From Actinomycetes bacterium (lineage in GTDB: Bacteria > Actinomycetota > Actinomycetes > Actinomycetales > Cellulomonadaceae), in NCBI GenBank assembly GCA_023424135.1, contig JAFAEH010000220.1, forward strand, positions 1 to 30,350: a stretch of DNA of 30,350 nt, written 5' to 3'. Below the pieces are notes generated by a model that worked only from the letters and a program-made list of their open reading frames with translations, made no database searches and was not told the origin of the DNA. Position numbers and translations under genes: made by a program. Positions within the stretch are counted from its first letter, which is position 1, and each line of letters starts with the position of its first letter. This document shows positions 15,293 through 23,319 of this stretch, piece after piece.

Positions 15293-16423
15293 ATGCGCTG
15301 CGGGTACTTCGACGCCGGGGTGTGCCGCTCGTGCACGCTCCTCGCGCAGCCGTACCCGCAGCAGCTCGACGCGCAGGCCCGGCACGTGCGGGACGTCCTC
15401 GGTGACCCCACGGGCGTGACCTGGCTGCCGACCGTGGCCAGCGCCGAGGCGGGGTTCCGCAACAAGGCCAAGATGGTCGTCGCCGGCACGCCCGACGCAC
15501 CGACGCTCGGCATCCTCGACCCGCACGGGCACGGCCTCGACCTGCAGGGGTGCCCGCTGTACCCGGCCGCCGTCAGCGCGACGTTCGCGTCCCTCACGGA
15601 GCTCGTCGCACGCGCGCGGCTCACGCCCTACGACGTCCCGTCCCGGACCGGGGAGCTCAAGCACGTGCTCGTCACCGGGTCGCCGGACGGTGAGGTCATG
15701 GTGCGGTTCGTGCTGCGCAGCACGGAGGCGCTCGCCCGCATCCGCAAGCACCTGCCGTGGCTGCGCGAGCGCCTGCCGTCGCTCGTCGTGGCGTCCGTCA
15801 ACGTCCAGCCCGCGCACGCCGCGGTGCTCGAGGGCGACCGCGAGATCCTGCTCACCGAGCGGGCGACCCTGCGGATGCACGTCAACGGGCTGGACCTGCA
15901 CCTGCGGCCGCGCTCGTTCTTCCAGACCAACACCGCGGTCGCCGCCGCGCTCTACCGCCAGGCCGTCGCGTGGTCGGACGAGGCCGACGTCGCCTCGGTG
16001 TGGGACCTGTACTGCGGTGTGGGCGGGTTCGCGCTGCACCTCGCGCGCCCGGGGCGCACCGTCGTCGGCGTCGAGACCAGTGCCGAGGCCGTCGCGAGCG
16101 CCGAGCAGACCGCACGCGACGCGGGGCTGCCGGGTACGCGGTTCCTCGCCGGTGACGCGACCGCTTTCGCCCTGGCCGCCGACGGCCACGACGTGCCGGA
16201 CCTCGTCGTGGTCAACCCGCCGCGGCGCGGCCTGGGGGAACCGCTCAGCCGGTGGCTGGATGAGTCGGGCGTGCCGCGCGTCCTGTACTCGTCGTGCCAC
16301 GCGGGCTCGCTCGCACGCGACCTCGCGCACATGCCCTCGCTGCGCCTCGTGCGCGCGCAGGTCCTCGACATGTTCCCGCACACGACGCATCACGAGGTCC
16401 TCACGCTGCTCGAACGCGCCTGA
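15293..16423 (+). CDS. rlmC: 23S rRNA (uracil-747-C5)-methyltransferase RlmC
   Basis: The protein is 376 residues, almost exactly the size of E. coli RlmC. The N-terminus CGYFDAGVCRSC, plus a later QGCPLYP, supplies the four Cys of a [4Fe-4S] cluster. There is no TRAM domain, which separates it from RlmD. The SAM-binding half has FFQTNTAVA, DLYCGVGGF, VVNPPRRG and the catalytic Cys in YSSCHAGSLARDL. It methylates C5 of U747 in 23S rRNA in RlmC of other bacteria. It is a stand-alone housekeeping gene, with a likely leaderless transcript and a short hairpin shared with the convergent cueP. Confidence 0.92.
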   Translation: MRCGYFDAGVCRSCTLLAQPYPQQLDAQARHVRDVLGDPTGVTWLPTVASAEAGFRNKAKMVVAGTPDAPTLGILDPHGHGLDLQGCPLYPAAVSATFASLTELVARARLTPYDVPSRTGELKHVLVTGSPDGEVMVRFVLRSTEALARIRKHLPWLRERLPSLVVASVNVQPAHAAVLEGDREILLTERATLRMHVNGLDLHLRPRSFFQTNTAVAAALYRQAVAWSDEADVASVWDLYCGVGGFALHLARPGRTVVGVETSAEAVASAEQTARDAGLPGTRFLAGDATAFALAADGHDVPDLVVVNPPRRGLGEPLSRWLDESGVPRVLYSSCHAGSLARDLAHMPSLRLVRAQVLDMFPHTTHHEVLTLLERA

Positions 16424-16424
16424 G

Positions 16425-16445
16425 CGGTGCGGTCCCGGCGCACCG
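16425..16445. terminator. Short hairpin between convergent rlmC and cueP
   Basis: CGGTGCG and CGCACCG form a 7-base stem with a 7-base loop in the 25-base gap between the two stops. It could serve both strands. Confidence 0.45.
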
Positions 16446-16448
16446 GGT

Positions 16449-17084
16449 TCACGTGAGCTGCATCGTGGTGACGCACGTCGGAGCGTCGTCGTCCGTGCGC
16501 AGCGTCGTCGTGGCGGACAGGTCGCCCTGCGAGACCTGCAGCGTCGCGGTGACGCCACGCGGCAGCCAGTAGCCGACGAAGCCGTTGTCGTACAGCGTGG
16601 CGGTCTCCTCGACGAGGACGTCACCCGTGTCCTCGTCGGTGAGGACGACGTCGACCTCCTGGCCGCCCAGCTCGCCGTGGCATGTCGTCAACGAGTGGTA
16701 GAAGCACTCGTGGGTCCCGTCCACGTAGGGCGCGAACGACACGTAGAACAGGTCGTCGGGCAGGGTGAGGGGCACCTCCTGCTCACCGTCGGCGACCGAG
16801 ACCAGCACGTGGTCGGGGCGCACCGAGGCGATCAGGTCCTGGGGGCGCTCGTCCGCGGGCAGGCGGTCGAGCGCGTCGACGAGGCCCCGCGGGTCGTCGA
16901 CGGCGAGGCCGAGATCGGCCAGGCGCGCGGCGACCGTGCCGTCGGACGCACCGGCGGTCGGTCCGTCGTCGTCGACCGACCCGTCGGCCGGTCCCGCGGC
17001 GGTGCACGCCGCGAGCAGCGCGACGGCAGCGGCCGAGGCGGTCAGGGGCACGAGGCGCGACCTGAGGGCACGCACGATGCTCAT
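16449..17084 (-). CDS. cueP: CueP-like copper-binding lipoprotein
   Basis: The protein is 211 residues. The signal peptide ends in the lipobox LLAAC with lipidated C27, so it should be anchored on the outer face of the membrane. An acidic linker is followed by the CueP domain: LPDDLFYVSFAPYVDGTHEC, FYHSLTTCHGELGG with closely spaced Cys and His, NGFVGYWLPRG, and a C-terminal APTCVTTMQLT. CueP in Salmonella is a periplasmic copper protein; here the same fold is tethered as a lipoprotein, as in other actinobacteria. The ATG at 17084 follows GAAGGA at a good spacing. It is divergent from a two-component system that may control it. Confidence 0.85.
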   Translation of the reverse strand: MSIVRALRSRLVPLTASAAAVALLAACTAAGPADGSVDDDGPTAGASDGTVAARLADLGLAVDDPRGLVDALDRLPADERPQDLIASVRPDHVLVSVADGEQEVPLTLPDDLFYVSFAPYVDGTHECFYHSLTTCHGELGGQEVDVVLTDEDTGDVLVEETATLYDNGFVGYWLPRGVTATLQVSQGDLSATTTLRTDDDAPTCVTTMQLT

Positions 17085-17191
17085 CGGGGATCCTTCGATC
17101 GTCGGGTGCGGGGCGGGCACGGACCCGCAGCGGTCCGTGGACCGGTGGCCCCATCCTCCCGGCCACGCGCGCCGGTCGCGGTGCTCCACGG

Positions 17192-17207
17192 TCAAGGTTT
17201 GCTCAAG
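17192..17207 (+). promoter_or_regulatory. Direct repeat, candidate OmpR-type response-regulator site
   Basis: TCAAG occurs at 17192-17196 and 17203-17207, an 11-base period (one helical turn), the spacing OmpR/PhoB-type dimers use. It lies between cueP and the response-regulator gene, about 50-65 bases upstream of the regulator start. Confidence 0.5.
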
Positions 17208-17245
17208 ACGCGCGTCCGGGCCGTGCCCCGCGGCGGGGGACCTGG

Positions 17246-17251
17246 GACGAT
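17246..17251 (+). promoter_or_regulatory. Candidate -10 for leaderless response-regulator transcript
   Basis: GACGAT, with A2 and T6 conserved, is followed by six bases and then the GTG at 17258. No Shine-Dalgarno precedes that GTG. Confidence 0.4.
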
Positions 17252-17257
17252 CGCAGT

Positions 17258-17956
17258 GTGCAGGTGCCCTCTCGTCGTGCGGTCGTGGTCGAGGACGAGC
17301 GTCCCCTCGCGCGCCTCGTCGCCGGCTACCTCGAACGGGAGGGCTTCGAGGTCACGCAGTGCCACGACGGCACCGGCGCGGACGCCGCGCTGCGTCGCGC
17401 CGACCCGGACCTCGTCCTGCTCGACCTCGGGCTGCCGGGACGTGACGGTGTCGAGCTGTGCCGTGAGCTGCGCACGTGGTCCGACGCGTACGTGGTGGTC
17501 CTCACCGCACGCACGGGCGAGGAGCAGGTGCTCGCCGCGTTCGCCGCCGGTGCGGACGACTACGTGACCAAGCCGTTCAGCCCGCGCGAGCTCGCCGCAC
17601 GGGTGCGCGCGCTGCAGCGCCGGCCCGTGCGTGCCGCCGGGTCCGCGGCCCCTGCGCCGGTGGCCCACGGCGCGCTGCTCCTCGACGTCGCGGCCGGAGA
17701 GGCCCGCGTCGACGGTGTCCCCGTCGTGCTGACACCCACCGAGCTGAGGCTCCTCGCCGCACTGGCCGCCGAGCCCGGGCGCACGTTCCGCCGGGAGGAC
17801 CTGCTGTCGGAGGTCTGGGGTGCGCCGTGGGTGGGCGACGCGCACGCGGCCGACGTGCACGTCGCCAACGTGCGCCGCAAGCTCGGGGACGACGCCACGA
17901 CGCAGCGGTTCGTGCGGACCGTGCGCGGCGTCGGGTACCGCGCGGGGCCCGCGTGA
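17258..17956 (+). CDS. OmpR/PhoB-family response regulator
   Basis: The protein is 232 residues. The receiver (about 7-118) has E12/D13, phospho-acceptor D56, T83 and K105, all conserved. The C-terminal winged-helix Trans_reg_C domain (about 135-230) ends VHVANVRRKLGDD and VRTVRGVGYRAG, typical of the subfamily. It should bind tandem direct repeats as a dimer when phosphorylated. It is co-translated with the following kinase (GTGA overlap). An 11-base-period TCAAG repeat upstream suggests autoregulation and control of cueP, which would make this a copper or envelope-stress system. That role is inferred only from position. A second in-frame GTG two codons downstream (17264) is an alternative start. 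Confidence 0.93.
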   Translation: MQVPSRRAVVVEDERPLARLVAGYLEREGFEVTQCHDGTGADAALRRADPDLVLLDLGLPGRDGVELCRELRTWSDAYVVVLTARTGEEQVLAAFAAGADDYVTKPFSPRELAARVRALQRRPVRAAGSAAPAPVAHGALLLDVAAGEARVDGVPVVLTPTELRLLAALAAEPGRTFRREDLLSEVWGAPWVGDAHAADVHVANVRRKLGDDATTQRFVRTVRGVGYRAGPA

Positions 17957-19095
17957 GGGGCCGCACGAACCGCGGCGTCGACGGCACCGGGCCGGTCGGC
18001 GCCGGGCTGATGCCGCGGCTGCTCGCGTCGTTCGCGCTCGTCGTCGGGTCCGCCGGTGCCGCCGCGACCGCCGTCACGCTCGCGGTCGCGCCGCGGGTGT
18101 TCCACGACCACATGGAGCGTGCGGGCCTCGCACCGGGTGACGTCGCCGCGGTGCACGCCGAGGAGGCGTACCGGGCCGCGACGAGTGCGGCGATCGGTGG
18201 CGCGCTCGTCGCGGCGGTCGTGACGTCGGTGGTCGTGAGCCTGCTGCTCGCGCGCCGGTGGAGCCGTCCGCTCGCACGTGTCGCGCAGGTCGCGCGTCGG
18301 GTCGGCGCGGGTGCGTACGAGCACCGCGTCCCTGCCCCGGGCCTGGGCCCGGAGATGGACGACCTCGCCGACGCGGTCAACACGATGGCCGCCCGTCTGG
18401 AGGCCGACGACCGGTGGCGGGCGCGCATGGTCGCGGACGTCGCACACGAGCTGCGCACGCCCGCGGCGACGATCCGGGCGTACGTCGAGGGCGTCCAGGA
18501 CGGGGTCGTCGCGCTCGACGAGGACACCGCCGCCGTGCTCACGGCGCAGGCGGACCGCCTCGCACGCCTCGCGTCGGACCTCGCGGTCGTCGCCGGGGAG
18601 CCGGGGCGGCACGCCCCTCGGGAGCTCGTCGCCCCGGGCGGTCTGGTGACGGCCGCCGCACTCGCCGCCGGGCCGCGGGCCGCGACCGCGGGCGTCACGC
18701 TCACCGCCGAGGTCGCCGACGGCCTGCCGCTCGTCGAGGTCGACCGCGAGCGCCTCGCGCAGGTGCTCGACAACCTGGTCGCCAACGCGCTGCGGCACAC
18801 CCCCGCGGGCGGGCACGTGCAGGTCGCTGCCGTGCGCGACGGCGCCGACGTGCTGCTGCGCGTCAGCGACGACGGCGACGGGATCGCACCCGAGGACCTC
18901 CCGCACGTGTTCTCGCGGTTCTGGCGCGGCGACACCGCGCGCCGGCACGACGACGGCGGCACCGGTCTGGGGCTCGCGCTCGTGCGCTCGGTGGTGCGTG
19001 CGCACGGCGGTGAGGTCGACGCGACGAGCGCAGGACCGGGGTGCGGCGCGGCGCTCGTCGTGCGTCTGCCCGCGGGACGGACCGCGTCGGGCTGA
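17953..19095 (+). CDS. Membrane sensor histidine kinase
   Basis: The protein is 380 residues. Two membrane helices (about 20-45 and 74-98) flank a very short extracytoplasmic loop of about 28 residues containing HDHMERAG and HAEE. A HAMP domain (about 98-150) and HisKA with DVAHELRTPAA (H165) follow, then HATPase_c with DNLVANALRH, DDGDGIAPEDL and GTGLGLALV. The loop has three His, one Met and several acidic residues, which could bind metal, but it is too short for a firm claim. The start overlaps the response regulator by 4 bases, so the two form a cognate pair. Confidence 0.93.
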   Translation: MRGRTNRGVDGTGPVGAGLMPRLLASFALVVGSAGAAATAVTLAVAPRVFHDHMERAGLAPGDVAAVHAEEAYRAATSAAIGGALVAAVVTSVVVSLLLARRWSRPLARVAQVARRVGAGAYEHRVPAPGLGPEMDDLADAVNTMAARLEADDRWRARMVADVAHELRTPAATIRAYVEGVQDGVVALDEDTAAVLTAQADRLARLASDLAVVAGEPGRHAPRELVAPGGLVTAAALAAGPRAATAGVTLTAEVADGLPLVEVDRERLAQVLDNLVANALRHTPAGGHVQVAAVRDGADVLLRVSDDGDGIAPEDLPHVFSRFWRGDTARRHDDGGTGLGLALVRSVVRAHGGEVDATSAGPGCGAALVVRLPAGRTASG

Positions 19096-19135
19096 GCCGC
19101 GGCCCAAAGACCTGGGGCGGTCGCGCAGGTCGTGC

Positions 19136-19141
19136 CAGGAT
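19136..19141 (+). promoter_or_regulatory. Candidate -10 for a leaderless hen1-pnkp transcript
   Basis: CAGGAT, with A2 and T6 conserved, is followed by six bases and then the GTG at 19148. AGGA within it could instead act as a Shine-Dalgarno (seven-base spacing), so the assignment is ambiguous. Confidence 0.35.
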
Positions 19142-19147
19142 CGCCAG

Positions 19148-20704
19148 GTGCTGCTGACCGTGTCCCTCACAGCGCCCGACGGCGCGACCCCCGCGTCCGA
19201 CCTGGGGTACCTGCTGCACAAGCACCCCGACCGCGTGCAGGCCTTCGACGCCGGGCTCGGCACGGCGCACGTGCTCTACCCCGAGGTGGGCGACGAGCGC
19301 TGCACGGTCGCGCTCCTGGTCGAGGTCGACCCGGTGAGCCTGGTCCGGGGCCGTGGCGGGCGCGGGGACGGCCCGCTCGCCGCGTACGTGAACGACGTGC
19401 CGTACGCGTCCGCATCGGTGCTGGCCGTCGCACTGCGCACGGTGTTCCGCACCGCGATGACCGGGCGGTGCGACCGGCGTCCCGAGCTGGCGCAGCGTCC
19501 GCTGCCGCTCGAGGTGCACGTCCCGGTCGCACCCGCGCGCGGCGGTGCGGACCTCGTCGCCGCGCTGTTCGCACCGCTCGGCTGGGACGTGGCCGCGACA
19601 CCACTGCCCCTGGACCCGCAAGTCCCCGGGTGGGGGGAGTCGCGCTACGTGGACCTGCGGCTCACGGGGACGCTGCGCCTGGCCGACGCGCTGTCGCACC
19701 TGTACGTGCTGCTGCCCGCGCTCGACGGCGACAAGCACTACTGGGTCGGGCAGGACGAGGTCGACAAGCTGCTGCGGGCGGGTGACCCGTGGCTGGCCAC
19801 GCACCCGCACCGCGAGCTCGTGGTGCACCGCTACCTCGCCCGCAGCCGGCCGCTCGCGGAGTCGGCGCTCGCACGGCTCGCCGAGGTGGACGACCTGCTG
19901 CCCGAGGCGCTCGACGACGCCGTGCCGTCCGGGCCGCAGGACGACACCGGGCCCACCGGCGCGGACGCCGCGTCGGGCCCGGACGCGGGCCCGACGGGTG
20001 AGGACCGCGTGCCCCTCGCCCGGCGCCGCGTCGAGGCCGTGCACGCCGCGCTGCGTGCGGCAGGCGCCCGCACGGTCGTCGACCTGGGGTGCGGGGAGGG
20101 GCTCCTGCTGCGCGAGCTGCTGGCCGACCCGTCGTTCGAGCGGCTGCTGGGCGTCGACGTGTCGCACCGCGCGCTGCAGGTCGCGGCGCGCCGTCTGCGG
20201 CTCGACCAGCTGCCCGAGCGTCGGCGGGCACGCGTCGACCTCGCGCAGTCGGCGCTGACCTACCTCGACGACCGGCTCGCCGGGTTCGACGCCGCCGTGC
20301 TCATGGAGGTCGTCGAGCACGTCGACCCGCCGCGCCTGCCCGCGCTCGAGCAGGCGGTGCTCGGGCACGCCCGCCCGGCCACGCTCGTGGTCACCACGCC
20401 GAACGTCGAGCACAACGCGCGCTACGGCCTGGACGACGGGCACCTGCGCCACCACGACCACCGCTTCGAGTGGACCCGCGCACAGTTCCGGCGATGGGCG
20501 TCGGACGCGGCGTCGGCCTACGGGTACGACGTCGCGTTCGAGGGCGTGGGCGACGACGACCCGGACGTCGGGCCGCCCACGCAGCTCGCGGTCCTCACGC
20601 GCCGCGACGGGGCGACCGTGGCCCCGGCCGCGGGCGCACCCGGCACACCCGCTGGACCCGACCGACCCGGGACGACGACGAGCACGACGGAGGTGACGCC
20701 ATGA
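19148..20704 (+). CDS. hen1: RNA 3'-terminal ribose 2'-O-methyltransferase Hen1
   Basis: The protein is 518 residues. The bacterial Hen1 N-terminal domain (about 1-245) begins LLTVSLTAPDG and includes DLGYLLHKHPDR and the DKHYWVG motif. A Gly/Ala/Pro/Asp linker is followed by the SAM methyltransferase domain (about 285-490): TVVDLGCGEG for SAM, MEVVEHVD supplying metal ligands, TTPNVEHN, and HHDHRFEWTRAQF with the remaining metal-binding His. It 2'-O-methylates the repaired RNA end, protecting it from being cut again. The gene overlaps pnkp by 4 bases, the standard arrangement of the bacterial Pnkp/Hen1 RNA-repair cassette. The GTG at 19148 fits the conserved N-terminus. Confidence 0.96.
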   Translation: MLLTVSLTAPDGATPASDLGYLLHKHPDRVQAFDAGLGTAHVLYPEVGDERCTVALLVEVDPVSLVRGRGGRGDGPLAAYVNDVPYASASVLAVALRTVFRTAMTGRCDRRPELAQRPLPLEVHVPVAPARGGADLVAALFAPLGWDVAATPLPLDPQVPGWGESRYVDLRLTGTLRLADALSHLYVLLPALDGDKHYWVGQDEVDKLLRAGDPWLATHPHRELVVHRYLARSRPLAESALARLAEVDDLLPEALDDAVPSGPQDDTGPTGADAASGPDAGPTGEDRVPLARRRVEAVHAALRAAGARTVVDLGCGEGLLLRELLADPSFERLLGVDVSHRALQVAARRLRLDQLPERRRARVDLAQSALTYLDDRLAGFDAAVLMEVVEHVDPPRLPALEQAVLGHARPATLVVTTPNVEHNARYGLDDGHLRHHDHRFEWTRAQFRRWASDAASAYGYDVAFEGVGDDDPDVGPPTQLAVLTRRDGATVAPAAGAPGTPAGPDRPGTTTSTTEVTP

Positions 20705-23304
20705 GCACGCTGCAGATCCCGGCGACCTGCCTCGTCGTGCTCGTCGGCACGTCGGGCTCGGGCAAGTCGACGTTCGCGGCACGGCACTTCGGCCCGTTCG
20801 CGACCGTGTCCTCGGACTGGTGCCGCGGCGTCGTCTCCGACGACCCGACGTCGCAGGCGGCCACGTCGGCGGCGTTCGACCTGCTCCACCACCTCGTCGG
20901 GGTGCGTCTGCGGGCGGGCCTGCTGACCGTCGTCGACGCGACCAACGTGCAGGTCGACGCGCGACGCTCGCTGGTCGCCCTCGCGCGCGAGCACGACGTG
21001 CTGCCCGTGGCGATCGTGCTCGACGTGCCGCCGCAGGTCGCGAACGAGCGCAACGCGTCGCGTCCCGACCGGGACTTCGGCCCGCACGTCGTGCGCCGCC
21101 AGTCGCAGCAGCTGCGCAGGTCCGTCCGCGGGCTCGGCCGTGAGGGGTTCCGCACCGTGCACGTGCTCGACGGGGTCGACGCGGTCGAGGCCGCGCAGGT
21201 CGAGCGCGTGCCGCTGCGCAACGACCTGCGGGGCGAGACCGGGCCGTTCGACGTCGTCGGCGACGTGCACGGGTGCCGCGCCGAGCTCGAGACGCTGCTC
21301 GAGCGGCTCGGGTACGGCCTGGTACGCGACGGGCACGGGCGCCCGGTGGACGCCGTCCCGCCCGGGGGCCGCCGTGCCGTCTTCGTCGGCGACCTCGTCG
21401 ACCGTGGACCCGACACGCCGGGCGTGCTGAGGCTCGTCATGGGCATGGTCGCCGCGGGGCACGCGCTGTGCGTGTCCGGCAACCACGAGGCCAAGCTCGT
21501 GCGCGCGCTCGCGGGCCGGCACGTGCAGACGTCGCACGGGCTCGCGGAGACGCTCGCGCAGCTCGCCGACGAGCCCGAGGAGTTCCGGGCGCGGGTGCGT
21601 GAGTTCTGCGACGCCCTCGTCGCGCACTACGTGCTCGACGGCGGGCGGCTCGTCGTCGCGCACGCCGGGCTCAAGGAGGAGTACCAGGGGCGGGCGTCGG
21701 GCCGCGTGCGCTCGTTCGCGCTGTACGGCGACACGACCGGCGAGACCGACGAGTACGGGCTGCCCGTGCGGCTGCCCTGGGCGCAGGACTACCGCGGGCG
21801 CGCGACGGTCGTGTACGGGCACACCCCGACGCCCGAGCTCACCTGGGTCAACGACACGCTGTGCCTCGACACCGGCTGCGTGTTCGGCGGGCACCTGTCC
21901 GCGCTGCGCTACCCCGAGCGCGAGACCGTGCAGGTCGCGGCCGAGCGGGTCTGGTACGAGCCCGTCCGGCCGTTCCCGTCCGCGGGCGAGGTACCCGCGG
22001 GGGGCGCCGCCGGGACGTCGCCCCCGGCGGGGGAACGGGCAGACCCCGACCGGCTGCGGATCGACGACGTCACCGGCAAGCGGGTCGTCGAGACCCGCCT
22101 GCTGGGGCGGGTCGGGCTGCGCCCGGACGACGCGGTCGGTGCGCTGGAGGTCATGAGCAGGTTCGCGCTGGACCCGCGCGTGCTGCTGTACCTCCCGCCG
22201 ACCATGAGCCCCTGCGCGACGTCACCCGACGGGGACGTGCTCGAGCACCCCCGTGAGGCGTTCGCGCAGTACGCGGCCGACGGCGTCACGCACGTGGTGT
22301 GCGAGGAGAAGCACATGGGGTCGCGCGCCGTGGTGCTCGTGTGCCGCGACCCGCAGGCCGCGGCGACCCGCTTCGCGCTGCCCGCGGGGCGCACGGGCGC
22401 GGTCTGGACCCGGACGGGGCGGGCCTTCTGGCAGGACGACGCGCGGACGCAGGGCCTCGTCGACGTCGTCGCCGCGGCCACCGCACAGGCCGGGGTGTGG
22501 GACGACGTCCTGGGCGACGGCGACGACGCGTGGGTCCTGCTCGACTGCGAGCTGCTGCCGTGGTCCGCGAAGGCCGGTGAGCTGCTGCGCACCCAGTACG
22601 CCGCGGTCGGGGCCGCCGCGCGGGGTGTCCTGCCGCCGGGGGTCGAGGTGCTCGAGGCGGCGGCCGCGCGCGGGCTCGACGTCGCGGACCTGCTGGCGCG
22701 TACCCGGGTGCGCGCCGACGACGCGCGACGGTTCACCGAGGCGTACCGGCGCTACGTGTGGGACGTCGACGGGATCGACGGTGTGCGGCTCGCGCCCTTC
22801 CAGGTGCTCGCCGCGGGGCGCCGGACGTTCGCCGACCGTGACCACGCGTGGCACCTGGACGTCGCCGACCGGCTCGTCGCGGCCGACCCGTCGGGTGTCC
22901 TGCTGGGCACGCGTCGGCTGGTCGTCGACGCCGGCGACCCCGTGTCGTGCGCGGCGGGGACCGTGTGGTGGGAGGACCTGACCGCGTCGGGGGGCGAGGG
23001 GATGGTCGTCAAGCCGCTCGCCAACCTCGTGCGGGGCGCCGCAGGGCGCGGCCTGGTCCAGCCGGGCGTCAAGGTCCGTGGGCGCGAGTACCTGCGGATC
23101 GTCTACGGGCCCGAGTACACCGAGCACTTGCCGCGCCTGCGGCAGCGCTCGCTGGGCCGCAAGCGTTCGCTCGCGCTGCGGGAGTACGCGCTGGGGCTCG
23201 AGGCGTTGGAGCGGTACGTCGAGGACGCGCCGCTGTGGCGGGTGCACGAGGCCGTGTTCGCGGTGCTCGCGCTCGAGTCGGCACCCGTCGACCCGCGGCT
23301 GTGA
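20701..23304 (+). CDS. pnkp: Polynucleotide kinase-phosphatase-ligase Pnkp
   Basis: The protein is 867 residues, the normal size. It has three modules: a 5'-OH polynucleotide kinase (P-loop GTSGSGKS, 16-23), a calcineurin-type 2',3'-phosphatase (about 180-420, with GDVHGC, GDLVDRGPD, GNHE and a late GHTPTPEL), and a C-terminal ligase-like adenylyltransferase with EEKHMGSR (K537 the AMP acceptor). With Hen1 it repairs RNAs, especially tRNAs, broken by ribotoxins that leave 2',3'-cyclic phosphate and 5'-OH ends. All three active sites look intact. The ATG overlaps the hen1 stop. It converges on the LLM oxidoreductase with only 15 bases between, and no terminator was seen. Confidence 0.97.
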   Translation: MSTLQIPATCLVVLVGTSGSGKSTFAARHFGPFATVSSDWCRGVVSDDPTSQAATSAAFDLLHHLVGVRLRAGLLTVVDATNVQVDARRSLVALAREHDVLPVAIVLDVPPQVANERNASRPDRDFGPHVVRRQSQQLRRSVRGLGREGFRTVHVLDGVDAVEAAQVERVPLRNDLRGETGPFDVVGDVHGCRAELETLLERLGYGLVRDGHGRPVDAVPPGGRRAVFVGDLVDRGPDTPGVLRLVMGMVAAGHALCVSGNHEAKLVRALAGRHVQTSHGLAETLAQLADEPEEFRARVREFCDALVAHYVLDGGRLVVAHAGLKEEYQGRASGRVRSFALYGDTTGETDEYGLPVRLPWAQDYRGRATVVYGHTPTPELTWVNDTLCLDTGCVFGGHLSALRYPERETVQVAAERVWYEPVRPFPSAGEVPAGGAAGTSPPAGERADPDRLRIDDVTGKRVVETRLLGRVGLRPDDAVGALEVMSRFALDPRVLLYLPPTMSPCATSPDGDVLEHPREAFAQYAADGVTHVVCEEKHMGSRAVVLVCRDPQAAATRFALPAGRTGAVWTRTGRAFWQDDARTQGLVDVVAAATAQAGVWDDVLGDGDDAWVLLDCELLPWSAKAGELLRTQYAAVGAAARGVLPPGVEVLEAAAARGLDVADLLARTRVRADDARRFTEAYRRYVWDVDGIDGVRLAPFQVLAAGRRTFADRDHAWHLDVADRLVAADPSGVLLGTRRLVVDAGDPVSCAAGTVWWEDLTASGGEGMVVKPLANLVRGAAGRGLVQPGVKVRGREYLRIVYGPEYTEHLPRLRQRSLGRKRSLALREYALGLEALERYVEDAPLWRVHEAVFAVLALESAPVDPRL

Positions 23305-23319
23305 CCGCGGTCCGACGCG

